From Thiohalomonas denitrificans (GTDB lineage Bacteria; Pseudomonadota; Gammaproteobacteria; Thiohalomonadales; Thiohalomonadaceae), in assembly GCF_900102855.1 (NCBI RefSeq), contig NZ_FMWD01000004.1, positions 73,036-137,035 on the forward strand: 64,000 bases of DNA, written 5' to 3'. Below the pieces are notes generated by a model, which was not told where the DNA came from, did not search any database, and was given only the letters and a program-made list of their open reading frames with translations. This document shows positions 27,625-36,961 of the stretch, piece by piece (within the stretch, counting starts at the first letter, position 1; each line of letters starts with the position of its first letter). The translations under genes were made by a program, and so were the position numbers.

Positions 27625-29295
27625 CTATTTCTGGTCGGGACCATCCGGGTGCAAATCGCAGACAGCGGGATCCACCGCCATTAGCCGGTCCGCGGCTTCC
27701 CGCGCCGCATCGGCATAAGGGATCAGAACCATATCAGCACCGAAGCCGAGAAGCACCTCCGCTTCCTCGCCGGTTTCCCCGGAAAGGGCCACCTTCCCCT
27801 GGTAGCCCCGCTGACGCAGGGTCTGCAACAGTGCACGATTGATGTCCCGCTGACGTATCGTACTGACAACCCAGCGTACCTGCTCCAGGGGCAGTGTATT
27901 GATGAACTCGGGGTCTTCCGCATCACCGTAATGGGTGGCATACCCTTCCTGCGCGTGCCGCCGCACCAGTTCCGGGTCGAAATCGACCGCCAGCAGGCGA
28001 CAGGCCCGACCGCGCAGTGCCCGCCCGATGCCGGCGCCGAAACGGCCAAGCCCTACCAGCACCACATCATAGCCACCTTCATCCTGATCGCCATCTTCCT
28101 CCCTGTAGGCGACACGACGTTCGAAAGCGCCGAGCCAAGGCGAAAGCCGGTCATAAAGCCAGTGCGAATAGAGAATCATGTACGTCGAAATACTGATCGT
28201 GACTAGGCCGACCAGCGTGATCAAACCAACCGTATCCTCATCGATATGCCCGATGCTCAACCCCAAAGCAGCGAGTATTAGCGAAAACTCGCTGATTTGC
28301 GCCACCGTCAGCCCCGCCAGAAATCCGGTGCGCTTGCGATAACCCATCGCTCCCATGATGACCATGACGATCAGCGGATTGCCGACCAGCACGAATAGCG
28401 ACAGCGCCGCAGCCGGCAGGAGGTTGGCGCCGAGCGCATCCAGGTCCAGTCCGGCTCCCAAATCGACAAAGAAGAACAGCAGCAGAAAATCGCGAAGACT
28501 GACCAGCCGTGCACCGATCAGCTCACGGTAGGGCGTGGAGGCGATGGAGATCCCCGCCAGGAACGCCCCGACCTCCTTGCTGAATCCGAGCCGTTCACCC
28601 ACCGACGCCCACAGTACCGCCCAGGCGATGGCAAAAAGCACCAGCAGCTCCTGGGAATGCGCCAGCCGATGCAGGAGATCGCCAAGGACGAAGCGCATCA
28701 GCAAGCCGATCACCCCCAGCAACAACGCGCCTTTGCCAAGCACCAGCAATGCCTCCCTGCCCAGGCTGGTCGCCTCGCCGGCCTGGCCCATCGCGGTAAT
28801 TCCGATCATCACCAGCACCACCACGATGTCCTGGACGATCAGGAAACCGATGGCAATGCGCCCGTGCAGGGAATCCACCTCACGCTTGTCGGAGAGCAGC
28901 TTGACGATGATGATGGTGCTGGAGAAGGTCAGTGCAATGGCAACGTAGAGTGCTGCCACCGGGGTGATTCCCATTGCGAGGGCCAGCAGATAACCCACCA
29001 CCGAGGTAAAAAGCACCTGCCCAAGGCCGGTCGCCAGCGCGACCGCCCCCATGGTTCGAATGATGTGAAGATCGAGCTTGAGGCCGACCACGAACAGGAG
29101 CACGGAGATCCCCAGCCGGGCGAACAGGTCCAGCTCGTCGGCGGCGGTGACCCAGCCGGTCCCGGTCGGCCCCAGCAGGATGCCCACGGCGATAAAGGCG
29201 ACGATGAGCGGCTGCCGCAGGGCGAGCGCCAATGCGCCACCGGCGGCGGCCACCGCCAGCACGATTCCGACCTGGTAGAAAACGTCTTCGAACAC
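27625..29295 (-). CDS. Second KefB-type CPA2 cation:proton antiporter with TrkA-N domain
   Basis: A 556-residue homologue of the antiporter downstream of it, with N-terminal transmembrane segments (ALALRQPLIVAFIAVGILLG, then LGISVLLFVVGLKLDLHII) and a C-terminal nucleotide-binding domain with VVLVGLGRFGAGIGRALRG and VDFDPELVRRHAQEG. The two paralogues are divergent and may form hetero-oligomers or act on different ions. The gene is separated from the P-II-like gene upstream by a 342-bp palindromic element that lies in its promoter region, so its expression may have been changed by that insertion. Confidence 0.92.
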   Translation of the reverse strand: MFEDVFYQVGIVLAVAAAGGALALALRQPLIVAFIAVGILLGPTGTGWVTAADELDLFARLGISVLLFVVGLKLDLHIIRTMGAVALATGLGQVLFTSVVGYLLALAMGITPVAALYVAIALTFSSTIIIVKLLSDKREVDSLHGRIAIGFLIVQDIVVVLVMIGITAMGQAGEATSLGREALLVLGKGALLLGVIGLLMRFVLGDLLHRLAHSQELLVLFAIAWAVLWASVGERLGFSKEVGAFLAGISIASTPYRELIGARLVSLRDFLLLFFFVDLGAGLDLDALGANLLPAAALSLFVLVGNPLIVMVIMGAMGYRKRTGFLAGLTVAQISEFSLILAALGLSIGHIDEDTVGLITLVGLVTISISTYMILYSHWLYDRLSPWLGAFERRVAYREEDGDQDEGGYDVVLVGLGRFGAGIGRALRGRACRLLAVDFDPELVRRHAQEGYATHYGDAEDPEFINTLPLEQVRWVVSTIRQRDINRALLQTLRQRGYQGKVALSGETGEEAEVLLGFGADMVLIPYADAAREAADRLMAVDPAVCDLHPDGPDQK

Positions 29296-29350
29296 CCTTC
29301 ACCCCCGCAGTCGAGAACAGCGCCTTGGGGAAAAGGATAGGTGGGAGGGG

Positions 29351-29692
29351 CTAGTGCACTGTTGCATGCTTGGCGATACTTTCAGAGCCCCCCAAAAACG
29401 TCAGGACAAGGCGCAGCGCACAGGCAATGGTTATTCCCTTGCCAAGCGCTGCACGAATCCGCCGGGAGCGGATTCGGACAGCCGCAGGCTGGCCCGAAGG
29501 GTGGACTCCAGGGATGGAGTCCGCAACGCCGTCATGGCGTTTTTGGGGGGCTCCCTTCGGGCGAGCCGCTGGCCGGCCATCTGCGGCGTTGCGTTTCTTG
29601 CAAAGGGCGCGCCATTCCCTGCGAACCGCGCCTTGCATCTGGCCGGCCAGCGACTCGCTGAAAGCACCGCCAAGCATGCAACAGTGCACTAG
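29351..29692. mobile_element. 342-bp MITE-like element with perfect 25-bp terminal inverted repeats
   Basis: Positions 29351-29375 and 29668-29692 are exact 25-bp inverted repeats with CTAG at the outer edges and TTGCATGCTTGGCG inward. The interior holds two further long inverted pairs (for example around 29384-29400 with 29536-29552). Both strands are open for a 112-codon frame, but neither product resembles a protein, so it is probably non-coding. It shares its core with the dnaE2 insertion at 23294-23561 while the outer arms differ. The right end supplies the TAG stop of the P-II-like gene. Confidence 0.85.
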
Positions 29693-30039
29693 ATCTCTTC
29701 CTCGATGACCGGCGTGAGTTCCTCGACCTGATGCGCGACGCCAACGGCATCCTCCACATCGATCTGAAAGGCGATGCCGGTACCGGGTTTTTCGTCGAAC
29801 TCACCCACCGCGGCAATCTTTTCGAGGATCTTGCGCGACAGGTGCTCCTCGACCAGCAGCAAGACCATATCGCGCTGGCTTTCCAGCGAGAGACCGAAGA
29901 AAGTCCTGGCCTGCTGCACTCCCTCTCCCCGGGCCTGGTTGAGTACCGTGGCCCCGGTGGCGCCCGCCTCGCGCGCCGCCTGGAGCACCTGGTCGGACTT
30001 CTCATCCTCGATGAGAGTGACGATCAACTTGAAGTGCAC
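29689..30039 (-). CDS. P-II-like (GlnB-fold) regulatory protein linked to DUF1538
   Basis: A 116-residue protein of P-II size. The N-terminal HFKLIVTLIEDEKSDQVLQAA strand-helix matches the start of P-II/GlnB-fold proteins, and the AREAGATGATVLNQARG segment corresponds to the first strand and the start of the T-loop. The tyrosine used for uridylylation in GlnB is not present in GLSLESQRDM. The GTG at 30039 is chosen because GAGGAGG lies 7 bases upstream. Such proteins are commonly encoded beside DUF1538 membrane proteins; here it is 2 bp from one of them and likely controls it, or the antiporters beyond, in response to a nucleotide. Its stop codon comes from the inserted repeat, so the original C-terminus may have been altered. 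Confidence 0.75.
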   Translation of the reverse strand: MHFKLIVTLIEDEKSDQVLQAAREAGATGATVLNQARGEGVQQARTFFGLSLESQRDMVLLLVEEHLSRKILEKIAAVGEFDEKPGTGIAFQIDVEDAVGVAHQVEELTPVIEEEI

Positions 30040-30041
30040 GG

Positions 30042-30830
30042 CTAAACCTCCTCTGTGGCATTTCGTCCGCGCCGGGCGCGCCATTCACTCAATTGGGCAT
30101 AGCCCATCACTGTTATAATCGGAAACAGGCTGGCAAAAGCAATCAAACCGAAGCCATCCAGCATGGTACTGCGACCGGGCACCGTCGAGGCCAGGCCCAA
30201 TCCCAGGGCCGTCACCAGCGGTACAGTGACGGTGGAAGTCGTCACACCCCCCGAATCGTAGGCCAGAGCCACGATCAGCTTCGGCGCATAGATCGTCTGC
30301 ACAATCACCATCACATAGCCGGCAATGATGTAGTAGTGCAGCGGTGTTCCGGTAATAATCCGATAGGAACCAAGCGCAATGCCGAAGGCCACGCCAATGG
30401 CTACTGCCACACGCAGTCCCCAGCCACTGATGGTGCCGCCAGAGACTTTGCCGGCCTTGATGGCGACCGCAATCAGTGAAGGTTCGGCCAGCGTGGTGGA
30501 AAACCCGATCGCAAAGGCGAACAGGTAGATCCACATGTAGTCGTACCAGCGGATTACTCCCGGCTGCCCGGCACCCTGAGCGATAAAGGCCGGATCGGTC
30601 AGCTGCTCGGCCATCAGCTTGCCGATGGGGAATAACGCCTGTTCCAGTCCGATCAGGAACAGCGAGAGTCCCAGTAGTACATGGGCGAAACCGATGAGCA
30701 CCTTTTTGAGGTTCGGCACCGGACGCCGGATCACCAGCAACTGAAAACCGAAGATAATGGCCGCGATCGGGAATACATCCCCTATCGTGCTCAACGCGGT
30801 ATCGACGATCAGCTGCAGGGTTTCGTTCAT
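30042..30830 (-). CDS. DUF1538 family membrane protein (second copy)
   Basis: A 262-residue polytopic protein with about seven hydrophobic segments. It has the DUF1538 patterns [69 protein letters not shown] and [19 protein letters not shown]. It is a clear paralogue of the protein encoded just upstream, overlapping that gene by 4 bp. Together they likely form a heteromeric membrane complex, with conserved EPxLIAVA and [14 protein letters not shown] segments as candidate transport residues. The substrate is unknown. Confidence 0.85.
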   Translation of the reverse strand: MNETLQLIVDTALSTIGDVFPIAAIIFGFQLLVIRRPVPNLKKVLIGFAHVLLGLSLFLIGLEQALFPIGKLMAEQLTDPAFIAQGAGQPGVIRWYDYMWIYLFAFAIGFSTTLAEPSLIAVAIKAGKVSGGTISGWGLRVAVAIGVAFGIALGSYRIITGTPLHYYIIAGYVMVIVQTIYAPKLIVALAYDSGGVTTSTVTVPLVTALGLGLASTVPGRSTMLDGFGLIAFASLFPIITVMGYAQLSEWRARRGRNATEEV

Positions 30831-31600
30831 ACCACCACCATCCCGTATCCCATGACGAAGATGATCGGTGTCAGTGAAGCGAAGGCGATCAGACCGAACC
30901 CGTCCACCATCGGGCTACGCCCCTTGATCGAGGAGGCGAGCCCCACCCCCAGCGCCGTAACCAACGGTACCGTGATGGTGGAGGTCGTCACACCGCCGGA
31001 GTCGTAGGCAATACCGATAATCTCGCGCGGCGCAAAAAAAGTCATCCCGACCACACCGAGATAACCACCGATTATCAGATACTGAATCGGCCATCCCCTG
31101 AGGATACGCAGAACGCCAACAAGAATGGCAAACCCGACCGATACCGCCACCGTGAATCGCAGCCCGTTCGAGTAGCCGGCCCGCGCCTCCGCCGTATCCT
31201 CGATCATTCCGCCGCTAGCGGCCGCGGCAGCGGCCTCGTTGGCCACGGCAATGAGTGCAGGCTCGGCGATGGTGGTCCCAAACCCGAGGGCAAAGGCGAA
31301 AGCAAGGAGCCAGGCCACGCTGCCCTTGCGGGCAAAGGCATAGGCCATCGATTCCCCGATGGGGAACAGACTCATTTCGAGGCCGCGCACGAACAGAGCC
31401 AGTCCGACCGCGACCATCAGGGTACCGGCGAGCAGCGTCTCGAGTTCGGGAATAGGCTGCCGCAATACCACCAGCTGAAAGAAGGCGATCACCAGAACGA
31501 TGGGGGCCAGATCGCGCAGGCTGTCCAACAGCGGGCGTAGCAGCGCAGTCAGATACTGCTTCACGGAATCTTCGTCCTGAGGCTTGGTTTTTCGAACCAC
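30827..31600 (-). CDS. DUF1538 family membrane protein (first copy)
   Basis: A 257-residue paralogue of the DUF1538 protein that follows it. It shares [74 protein letters not shown] and [19 protein letters not shown]. An alanine-rich loop ([11 protein letters not shown]) distinguishes it. The first codon is GTG and the N-terminus is charged and cytosolic; a later start is possible. It heads the minus-strand transcription unit that includes the P-II-like protein and two antiporters. The divergent symporter starts 154 bp away, so promoters for both lie between 31601 and 31754. Confidence 0.85.
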   Translation of the reverse strand: MVRKTKPQDEDSVKQYLTALLRPLLDSLRDLAPIVLVIAFFQLVVLRQPIPELETLLAGTLMVAVGLALFVRGLEMSLFPIGESMAYAFARKGSVAWLLAFAFALGFGTTIAEPALIAVANEAAAAAASGGMIEDTAEARAGYSNGLRFTVAVSVGFAILVGVLRILRGWPIQYLIIGGYLGVVGMTFFAPREIIGIAYDSGGVTTSTITVPLVTALGVGLASSIKGRSPMVDGFGLIAFASLTPIIFVMGYGMVVV

Positions 31601-31754
31601 ATTACACGATAGCCACCGCGGTCGGTAATGCCAGTCGTCGAGTTACCCACGCGCATTGCCGCATCCCCTTTGCTGATCCTGTTCGCTAGTGATTTTGCTG
31701 CGCAAGGTTACAATATCCCGCGGCCGCGCCCGACTAACAAACAGGAGACACGAC

Positions 31755-33155
31755 ATGCAGGAGTGGTTAGAGACGCTGACAGAGTGGACCGGACAGCTTT
31801 CGGGCCTGCTCTGGGGAAGCTACCTGACGCTGATCGCACTGGTGGGCACCGGCATTTACCTGACCATCCGGCTGCGACTGGTTCAACTCCGCGGTTTTCG
31901 GCACGGCGCCGCATTGATCACCGGCAAGTACTCCGACCCGAAACACGTGGGCGAGGTCTCTCACTTTCAGGCGCTCTCGACAGCTCTATCGGCGACGATC
32001 GGTACCGGCAATATCGCCGGGGTGGCCACCGCCATCTCCCTGGGTGGCCCGGGCGCCCTGTTCTGGATGTGGGTGACGGCCTTTTTCGGCATGGCAACGA
32101 AGTTTGCCGAGTGTTCGCTGGCCTTGAAGTTCCGGGAGGTTGATCCGGACGGCAAGGTGGCCGGCGGACCCATGTACACGCTGATGCACGGTCTCAAAAT
32201 GAAGCGGACCGCCGCAGCCTTCGCCACATTTGCACTGATTGCCTCTTTCGGCATCGGCAACATGGTACAGGCGAATTCGGTGGTGGACGGCCTCACCTAT
32301 ATCTGGCCGGAGGTGAGCGAGGCCGCCTGGATGGTCGGCGTCCTGCTTGCGGTGCTGGTGGGATTGGTCATCCTCGGAGGGGTCAAACGCATCGCCAGGG
32401 TAGCCAGCACAATTGTACCGTTCATGGCGCTGCTCTATGTCGCTGCCGCCCTGCTGGTGCTGTTCAATCATCTCGACCAGATCCCGGCGGCCATCGCCCT
32501 GGTCCTCAACTACGCCCTCAATCCCTGGGCGGTGGGCGGCGCCGCCGTGGGCGAGGCCATCCGCTGGGGTGTGGCCCGCGGGCTCTTCTCGAATGAGGCG
32601 GGCCTCGGCTCCTCCCCCATGGCCCATGCCGCGGCCAGGACCAATGAACCGGCGCGGGAGGGACTGGTGGCAATGATGGAACCGTTCATCGACACACTGG
32701 TGATCTGCACCATGACCGGTCTGGTGATCATCGTTACCGGTGCCTGGCAAACCGACAACGAGGCGCTGGTGGGCGCCGCCCTGACCGCGCACGCCTTCAG
32801 CGAAACCCTGGGTGACAGCGGTGCCATGGTGGTCGGCTTCGGCCTGGCGCTGTTCGCCTTCTCGACCATGATCGCCTGGTCCTACTATGGCGACCGGTCG
32901 GCACACTTCCTGTTCGGCGAACGCGCAGTGATGCCCTACAGGGTCATTTTCACCCTGCTGGTGGTGATCGGCGCGGCCGTCCCGCTGCAACTGGTATGGA
33001 ATGTGGCCGACATCATGAACATCCTGATGGCGCTGCCCAACCTGCTGGCGCTGATCCTGCTCGCCGGCGTGGCTGCCCGCATCAAGCATGAGTACTTTTC
33101 CCGCACACCACTTCCTGACAACGAGACCCCGTACAGCCGAACGAATAACGCCTGA
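31755..33155 (+). CDS. AGCS family sodium:alanine/glycine symporter
   Basis: A 466-residue membrane protein with about eleven hydrophobic segments and AGCS motifs: TGIYLTIRLRLVQLRGFRHG near the start, ALSATIGTGNIAGVATAI, GALFWMWVTAFFGMATKFAE, RGLFSNEAGLGSSPMAHAA and FAFSTMIAWSYYGDRSAHF. It imports alanine, glycine or related amino acids with Na+. AGGAGA 6 bases before the ATG at 31755 sets the start; the frame is open further upstream. It stands alone, divergent from the DUF1538 genes. Confidence 0.95.
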   Translation: MQEWLETLTEWTGQLSGLLWGSYLTLIALVGTGIYLTIRLRLVQLRGFRHGAALITGKYSDPKHVGEVSHFQALSTALSATIGTGNIAGVATAISLGGPGALFWMWVTAFFGMATKFAECSLALKFREVDPDGKVAGGPMYTLMHGLKMKRTAAAFATFALIASFGIGNMVQANSVVDGLTYIWPEVSEAAWMVGVLLAVLVGLVILGGVKRIARVASTIVPFMALLYVAAALLVLFNHLDQIPAAIALVLNYALNPWAVGGAAVGEAIRWGVARGLFSNEAGLGSSPMAHAAARTNEPAREGLVAMMEPFIDTLVICTMTGLVIIVTGAWQTDNEALVGAALTAHAFSETLGDSGAMVVGFGLALFAFSTMIAWSYYGDRSAHFLFGERAVMPYRVIFTLLVVIGAAVPLQLVWNVADIMNILMALPNLLALILLAGVAARIKHEYFSRTPLPDNETPYSRTNNA

Positions 33156-33336
33156 GGCGTGTTCCGACGCGATGCAGGAGCGACGACAGTCGCGACTGAC
33201 CGTTTGATCACGGGAGGAACACGGGGAAACAAATCGATGCCCACTGAGAACACAGCACGCTTCTTGATGGAATTCCTCTCTCCGTGTCCTCAGTGTTTTG
33301 CGCGCTCCGCGTCTCTGCGGTGCCAATCAATCCCCG

Positions 33337-34497
33337 CTAGAATTCCGCCGCCATCTGGAGGGTGAAGATTCCGCCATCCTCTCCGGAGCCGCCATCGGCC
33401 ATGCTGTAGTCCTCGGCGAGCGCATACTCAAGACTCAGTGCAGTGTTATCCATTATCCCCATCGAAAGCGCCGCCAGTGTCTTGCTCTCCGGCAGACCGA
33501 GTTCCACCGCCTCGGCACTCTCCTGGCGAGCGACGCCGACGCTCACGTCCCGACCCATCACCATGAAGCCGTAATTCGCCTCCAGGTTCCAGGCGGTCGG
33601 CTGCGCGCCGTTACCCCTGAACCCCATATCGGCCGCCTGGAAGTCGTCACTGGCCCCCGTGTATTCGCCGATAAAAGTCCAGGAACCGGTGTTCACGATG
33701 GCATGAGCACTGATACCGGGCACCGCATCCTGCAGGCTGTCTATATCGACATCGGCTACGCCATCCTCGTCACGATCGATCTCACCCATGGCACCGCTCA
33801 CGCCATCCGAGTCGGCGACTGAGCTGATGTAGCCCAGGCCGACATCGAGGATGTAGCCGTCGCGCTCCATAGCCCAACCCAGGTTAGCGCCGAACTGATC
33901 GATGGAATCGGTATCATCACCGACCTCTTGCGAATCGCCGTTGAAGGCATAAGCCGCACCGTAGAGACCGCCGGTTTCAAAGCCGACCTGCAGCGCCGAC
34001 TCCCGGGTCTCACCGAGTTCCAGTGTCAGGGGATCGGAGACCATCCCGCTCTCGAAGACGCCGAACGGCACGTACATACGCCCGCCGGAGAGATAGAATG
34101 GCGAACGTTCGGGATTACCGAAAGTCAGTATGGCCTGGTCGATCTCGCCGGGCTCGGTGTCATCCTCCTCAAAGAGGTAGGCCACCTGGGCGTGGGTCCA
34201 GTCGTTGATTTGAGCTTCCGCGACCAGCTCGACGGTGGCCAAAACCACATCGCTACTGTCCGCGCCTTCGTGATCCTCGCCGCCGGCGCCTTCCACCTCG
34301 ATCAGGGCGCCGAAGTTTATCGGGCTGGCCGCCTTGACGGCCTCTTCGCGAACCACCTTCTCCTCTTCCAGGACCTGAACGCGCCCCTCCAGGTAGCGCA
34401 CTGTGTCCCGAAGTTCCGACTCCTGTGCCTGTGCCATACCCCATGTGGCACTTACCGCCGCGACCAGCGCGACCTTTTCAAAAACATGCCGACTCAT
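33337..34497 (-). CDS. LbtU-like outer-membrane porin, probable siderophore porin
   Basis: A 386-residue exported protein with a signal peptide (about residues 1-24, ending GMAQAQ), a coiled-coil N-terminus (ELRDTVRYLEGRVQVLEEE) and beta-strand pairs typical of an outer-membrane barrel, ending in an aromatic residue (LQMAAEF). The arrangement resembles the LbtU siderophore porin family, which takes up siderophores without TonB. The ATG at 34497 is preferred over the longer frame start at 34530. The gene is divergent from tonB across a Fur box, which fits an iron role. The substrate is not proven. Confidence 0.75.
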   Translation of the reverse strand: MSRHVFEKVALVAAVSATWGMAQAQESELRDTVRYLEGRVQVLEEEKVVREEAVKAASPINFGALIEVEGAGGEDHEGADSSDVVLATVELVAEAQINDWTHAQVAYLFEEDDTEPGEIDQAILTFGNPERSPFYLSGGRMYVPFGVFESGMVSDPLTLELGETRESALQVGFETGGLYGAAYAFNGDSQEVGDDTDSIDQFGANLGWAMERDGYILDVGLGYISSVADSDGVSGAMGEIDRDEDGVADVDIDSLQDAVPGISAHAIVNTGSWTFIGEYTGASDDFQAADMGFRGNGAQPTAWNLEANYGFMVMGRDVSVGVARQESAEAVELGLPESKTLAALSMGIMDNTALSLEYALAEDYSMADGGSGEDGGIFTLQMAAEF

Positions 34498-34731
34498 CTT
34501 AATTAACCTTGATTGCCTGTTAGGTTTCAACGAAAACGACAGGATTATGTTCCCTCGGATTCAGGCGTGAATACCGCCGGGGACCGGTTCGCAGAAGCGG
34601 ACTGCCCGTGGATGCCGTTAGACTGACATGCCAATAAAAGAAAAATCCACCCCTAACCTCTGCGTTACCTTCCTGATAAAAGCTCTCTGTAAACACGGCC
34701 GAACCATAAGGTTTCACTCGTGCCTCGTCAA

Positions 34732-34750
34732 GTAATTGACAATCATTATC
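34732..34750. promoter_or_regulatory. Fur box between the porin and tonB
   Basis: GTAATTGACAATCATTATC matches 15 of 19 positions of the consensus GATAATGATAATCATTATC, with the last ten bases exact. It lies 24 bp before the tonB start and about 235 bp before the divergent porin start. Iron-bound Fur would repress tonB-exbB-exbD-hemP, and possibly the porin. This is the most direct regulatory evidence in the iron region. Confidence 0.85.
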
Positions 34751-34773
34751 GTTCTCTTTTAGCATTTTACTCC

Positions 34774-35529
34774 ATGAGCCGAGCAGCAGTACAACGCACA
34801 TGGAGTAACCGGATCCACGTAGCTGCGGGGCTATCGAGCTTGTTTGTGCACGCTGCTGTAGTGGTGGGAGTCTCGATGGCATCGACTCCTGAACCGGTCT
34901 CGGCACCCTCATCGCGAATGGTGAGTATTTCGCTGCAACAGGCACCGACCCGTGTCGACGCAAAGACCAGCAGCCCGGAAACGGCTTCTCCTCCGGAACC
35001 GGAGCCCGAACCTGAACCTGAACCTGAACCTGAACCTGAACCTGAACCTGAACCTGAACCTGAACCTGAACCTGAACCCGAGCCTGAACCGAAACCGGAG
35101 CCCAAGCCCAAACCGGAGCCTGTACCGGACCCCGAACCGAAACCGGAGCCCAAGCCGGAGCCGGAGCCGAAACCGGACACGAGTGAGAGAGCTACTTCCC
35201 AGGCACAGGCGGACACGCAAGCCCCTGCCGGGGAGACGGAGTCACTGAGCGAACCCGCCTATGACGCCGACTACCTGCGCAACCCGCCGCCGCGCTATCC
35301 GCGGATGTCGCGACGGCTGAGCGAGCAGGGTGAGGTAGAACTCAGGGTGCGGGTAAATGCCGGGGGGGAGCCGGTTCAGATCGAGCTGCACCGCTCCAGC
35401 GGTCACGAGCGACTGGATAAAGCGGCACTGAACGTGGTCGAGAAATGGCAGTTTGTTCCCGCAAAGCGCGGCAGCCGGGCCGTAACGGCCTGGGTCATCG
35501 TACCAATCGCATTTCATTTGGGAGGTTAA
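34774..35529 (+). CDS. tonB: TonB energy-transducing protein
   Basis: A 251-residue protein with an N-terminal transmembrane anchor ([20 protein letters not shown]), a periplasmic Pro-Glu/Pro-Lys spacer and a C-terminal TonB domain ([20 protein letters not shown], then [18 protein letters not shown]). TonB carries proton-motive energy from ExbB/ExbD to outer-membrane receptors. The spacer is an 11-copy CCTGAA repeat and degenerate derivatives, giving a (Pro-Glu)n run whose length can vary by slippage without breaking the frame. The ATG at 34774 gives the anchor directly; no clear ribosome binding site was found. It is followed at once by exbB. Confidence 0.95.
   Translation: MSRAAVQRTWSNRIHVAAGLSSLFVHAAVVVGVSMASTPEPVSAPSSRMVSISLQQAPTRVDAKTSSPETASPPEPEPEPEPEPEPEPEPEPEPEPEPEPEPEPEPKPEPKPKPEPVPDPEPKPEPKPEPEPKPDTSERATSQAQADTQAPAGETESLSEPAYDADYLRNPPPRYPRMSRRLSEQGEVELRVRVNAGGEPVQIELHRSSGHERLDKAALNVVEKWQFVPAKRGSRAVTAWVIVPIAFHLGG
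35011..35076 (+). repeat. (CCTGAA)11 microsatellite in tonB
   Basis: Eleven exact copies of the hexamer CCTGAA, encoding eleven Pro-Glu pairs, flanked by degenerate copies on both sides. Because the unit is six bases, gain or loss changes spacer length but never the frame. Confidence 0.97.
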
Positions 35530-36246
35530 ATGGATCTGGCAGTCGTATTTCACCAGGGTGACTGGATACTGATAGGTGTGTTCGTCACCTTGATAACCAT
35601 GTCGGCCTTGACCTGGTATCTCATCCTGGCCAAATCGGCATGGCTCCACCTGGTGCGCCGCGCCAACCGCCAGTTCCTGCAGGCATTCTGGGATGCCGAA
35701 ACGCTGCCGGTGGCCCGCCAGCGAGCCACCAATATGGCCAAGTCGCCATTGGCTCGTCTCTCGCAAAGTGCCTTTGTCGCCCTGGACCACTTTACCCATC
35801 CGGCCCGTCCACGCCTGGGCGATGCCTGCGGGCTGGACGAGTTTCTGGTACGCACGCTGCGCAACGGTATCAATCGTGAAACCGGCCAGACGGCGTCGGG
35901 GATGACCCTGCTGGCATCGGTCGGCAGCACCGCACCTTTCGTCGGCCTGTTTGGCACCGTGTGGGGCATCTATAACGCCCTCATCGAGATATCGCGCGCC
36001 GGCAACGCCAGCATGGAGATGGTCGCCGGACCGCTGGGCGAGGCTCTGGTGGCCACCGCCGCGGGCCTTGCGGCGGCCATTCCCGCGGTCCTGGCCTACA
36101 ACGCCTTTCAGCGGGCCAACCGCACCCTGACCGAAGAGCTGGATGGTTTTGCCCACGACCTGCACGCCTTTCTTACCACCGGCGCAGCTGTCGACACCGA
36201 TAGCAGCAATGCAACCGCCGCCAGCAAGCAGAAGGAGGTCGCTTGA
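35530..36246 (+). CDS. exbB: ExbB/TolQ-family proton channel protein
   Basis: A 238-residue inner-membrane protein with three hydrophobic segments: DWILIGVFVTLITMSALTWY near the N-terminus, and the pair GMTLLASVGSTAPFVGLFGT and ALVATAAGLAAAIPAVLAY of the MotA/TolQ/ExbB domain. It builds the proton-conducting core with ExbD and energises TonB. The ATG directly follows the tonB stop codon, and its TGA overlaps the exbD ATG, so tonB-exbB-exbD are co-translated. Context separates it from TolQ. Confidence 0.96.
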   Translation: MDLAVVFHQGDWILIGVFVTLITMSALTWYLILAKSAWLHLVRRANRQFLQAFWDAETLPVARQRATNMAKSPLARLSQSAFVALDHFTHPARPRLGDACGLDEFLVRTLRNGINRETGQTASGMTLLASVGSTAPFVGLFGTVWGIYNALIEISRAGNASMEMVAGPLGEALVATAAGLAAAIPAVLAYNAFQRANRTLTEELDGFAHDLHAFLTTGAAVDTDSSNATAASKQKEVA

Positions 36247-36668
36247 TGGCTTTCGGTGGCTTTGGAACGTCACGGGACGAACCCATGGCGGAAATGAACG
36301 TCATCCCCTTGGTGGACATTATGCTGGTGCTGCTGGTGATCTTCATCATCACCGCACCGGTGATCACCCATGCCGTCAAGGTGGAGCTTCCCAAGGCGTC
36401 GAGCGAAGCCGCCGAACCGGACGAACGCACCATTGTCCTTGCCATCGATGCCGAGGGTCGCATTCTCAACAGCGACGAGCCCCTGGCGCTTGATCGGGTC
36501 GAGGCGACACTTGCCGAGGCGATACGACAGGATCCGCAACGGGAACTGCACCTGCACACCGACCGCGCCGCGACCTACGACGTGATCGCACAGGTGATGG
36601 CCGCCGCGCGGCGTGCCGGTGTCGTGCGCATGGGCTTCGTCACCCAACCGACAGTGTATGGACCATGA
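36246..36668 (+). CDS. exbD: ExbD/TolR-family biopolymer transport protein
   Basis: A 140-residue protein with one N-terminal transmembrane helix (VIPLVDIMLVLLVIFIITAP), including the conserved aspartate that relays protons, and a periplasmic domain with DPQRELHLHTDRAATYDVIA. The ATG at 36246 overlaps the exbB TGA by one base. The last codons overlap hemP by 4 bp, tying all four genes into one transcript under the upstream Fur box. Confidence 0.95.
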   Translation: MAFGGFGTSRDEPMAEMNVIPLVDIMLVLLVIFIITAPVITHAVKVELPKASSEAAEPDERTIVLAIDAEGRILNSDEPLALDRVEATLAEAIRQDPQRELHLHTDRAATYDVIAQVMAAARRAGVVRMGFVTQPTVYGP

Positions 36669-36853
36669 AAGATATTGGAAGCAAACCTCGACCGAAGACC
36701 GGAGAGGGGGTAACCGCAGCAACACGATCGGCACCTCTGCGTGTCAGCAGCAACGATCTCCTGCCGCGCGGTCAACCACTACACATCGAGCACGAAGGAG
36801 AACTCTACATCCTGCGCCGCACCAGCAATAACAAGCTCATCCTGACCAAATAA
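36665..36853 (+). CDS. hemP: Hemin uptake protein HemP
   Basis: A 62-residue protein of the HemP family, recognised by VSSNDLLPRGQPLHIEHEGE and the C-terminal YILRRTSNNKLILTK, which matches the family's LRxTxxGKLILTK ending. HemP genes accompany heme or iron uptake systems; some homologues act as regulators of heme uptake genes, so a regulatory role is possible. It overlaps exbD by 4 bp, with the receptor gene 108 bp downstream. Confidence 0.9.
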   Translation: MKDIGSKPRPKTGEGVTAATRSAPLRVSSNDLLPRGQPLHIEHEGELYILRRTSNNKLILTK

Positions 36854-36961
36854 ATTTTAACCAGGTTATCCAAAACCTGTGTTGCGCCAGCCAGCCACAC
36901 GAATCTGCACGTGCAGCCAGCCAGCCTCGTAAATCCCTAAACCACTCCATGGGAGACTGGC

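Noticed and set aside
29354..29692. Open frames of 112 codons on both strands of the 342-bp element, each beginning MHCCMLG
   Set aside because: The mirror-image starts arise from the inverted ends; no protein similarity or ribosome binding site supports either.
34909..35248. Long Arg-Phe, Gly-Ser and Asn-Leu repeat frames across tonB
   Set aside because: They are shadow frames of the CCTGAA microsatellite in tonB.
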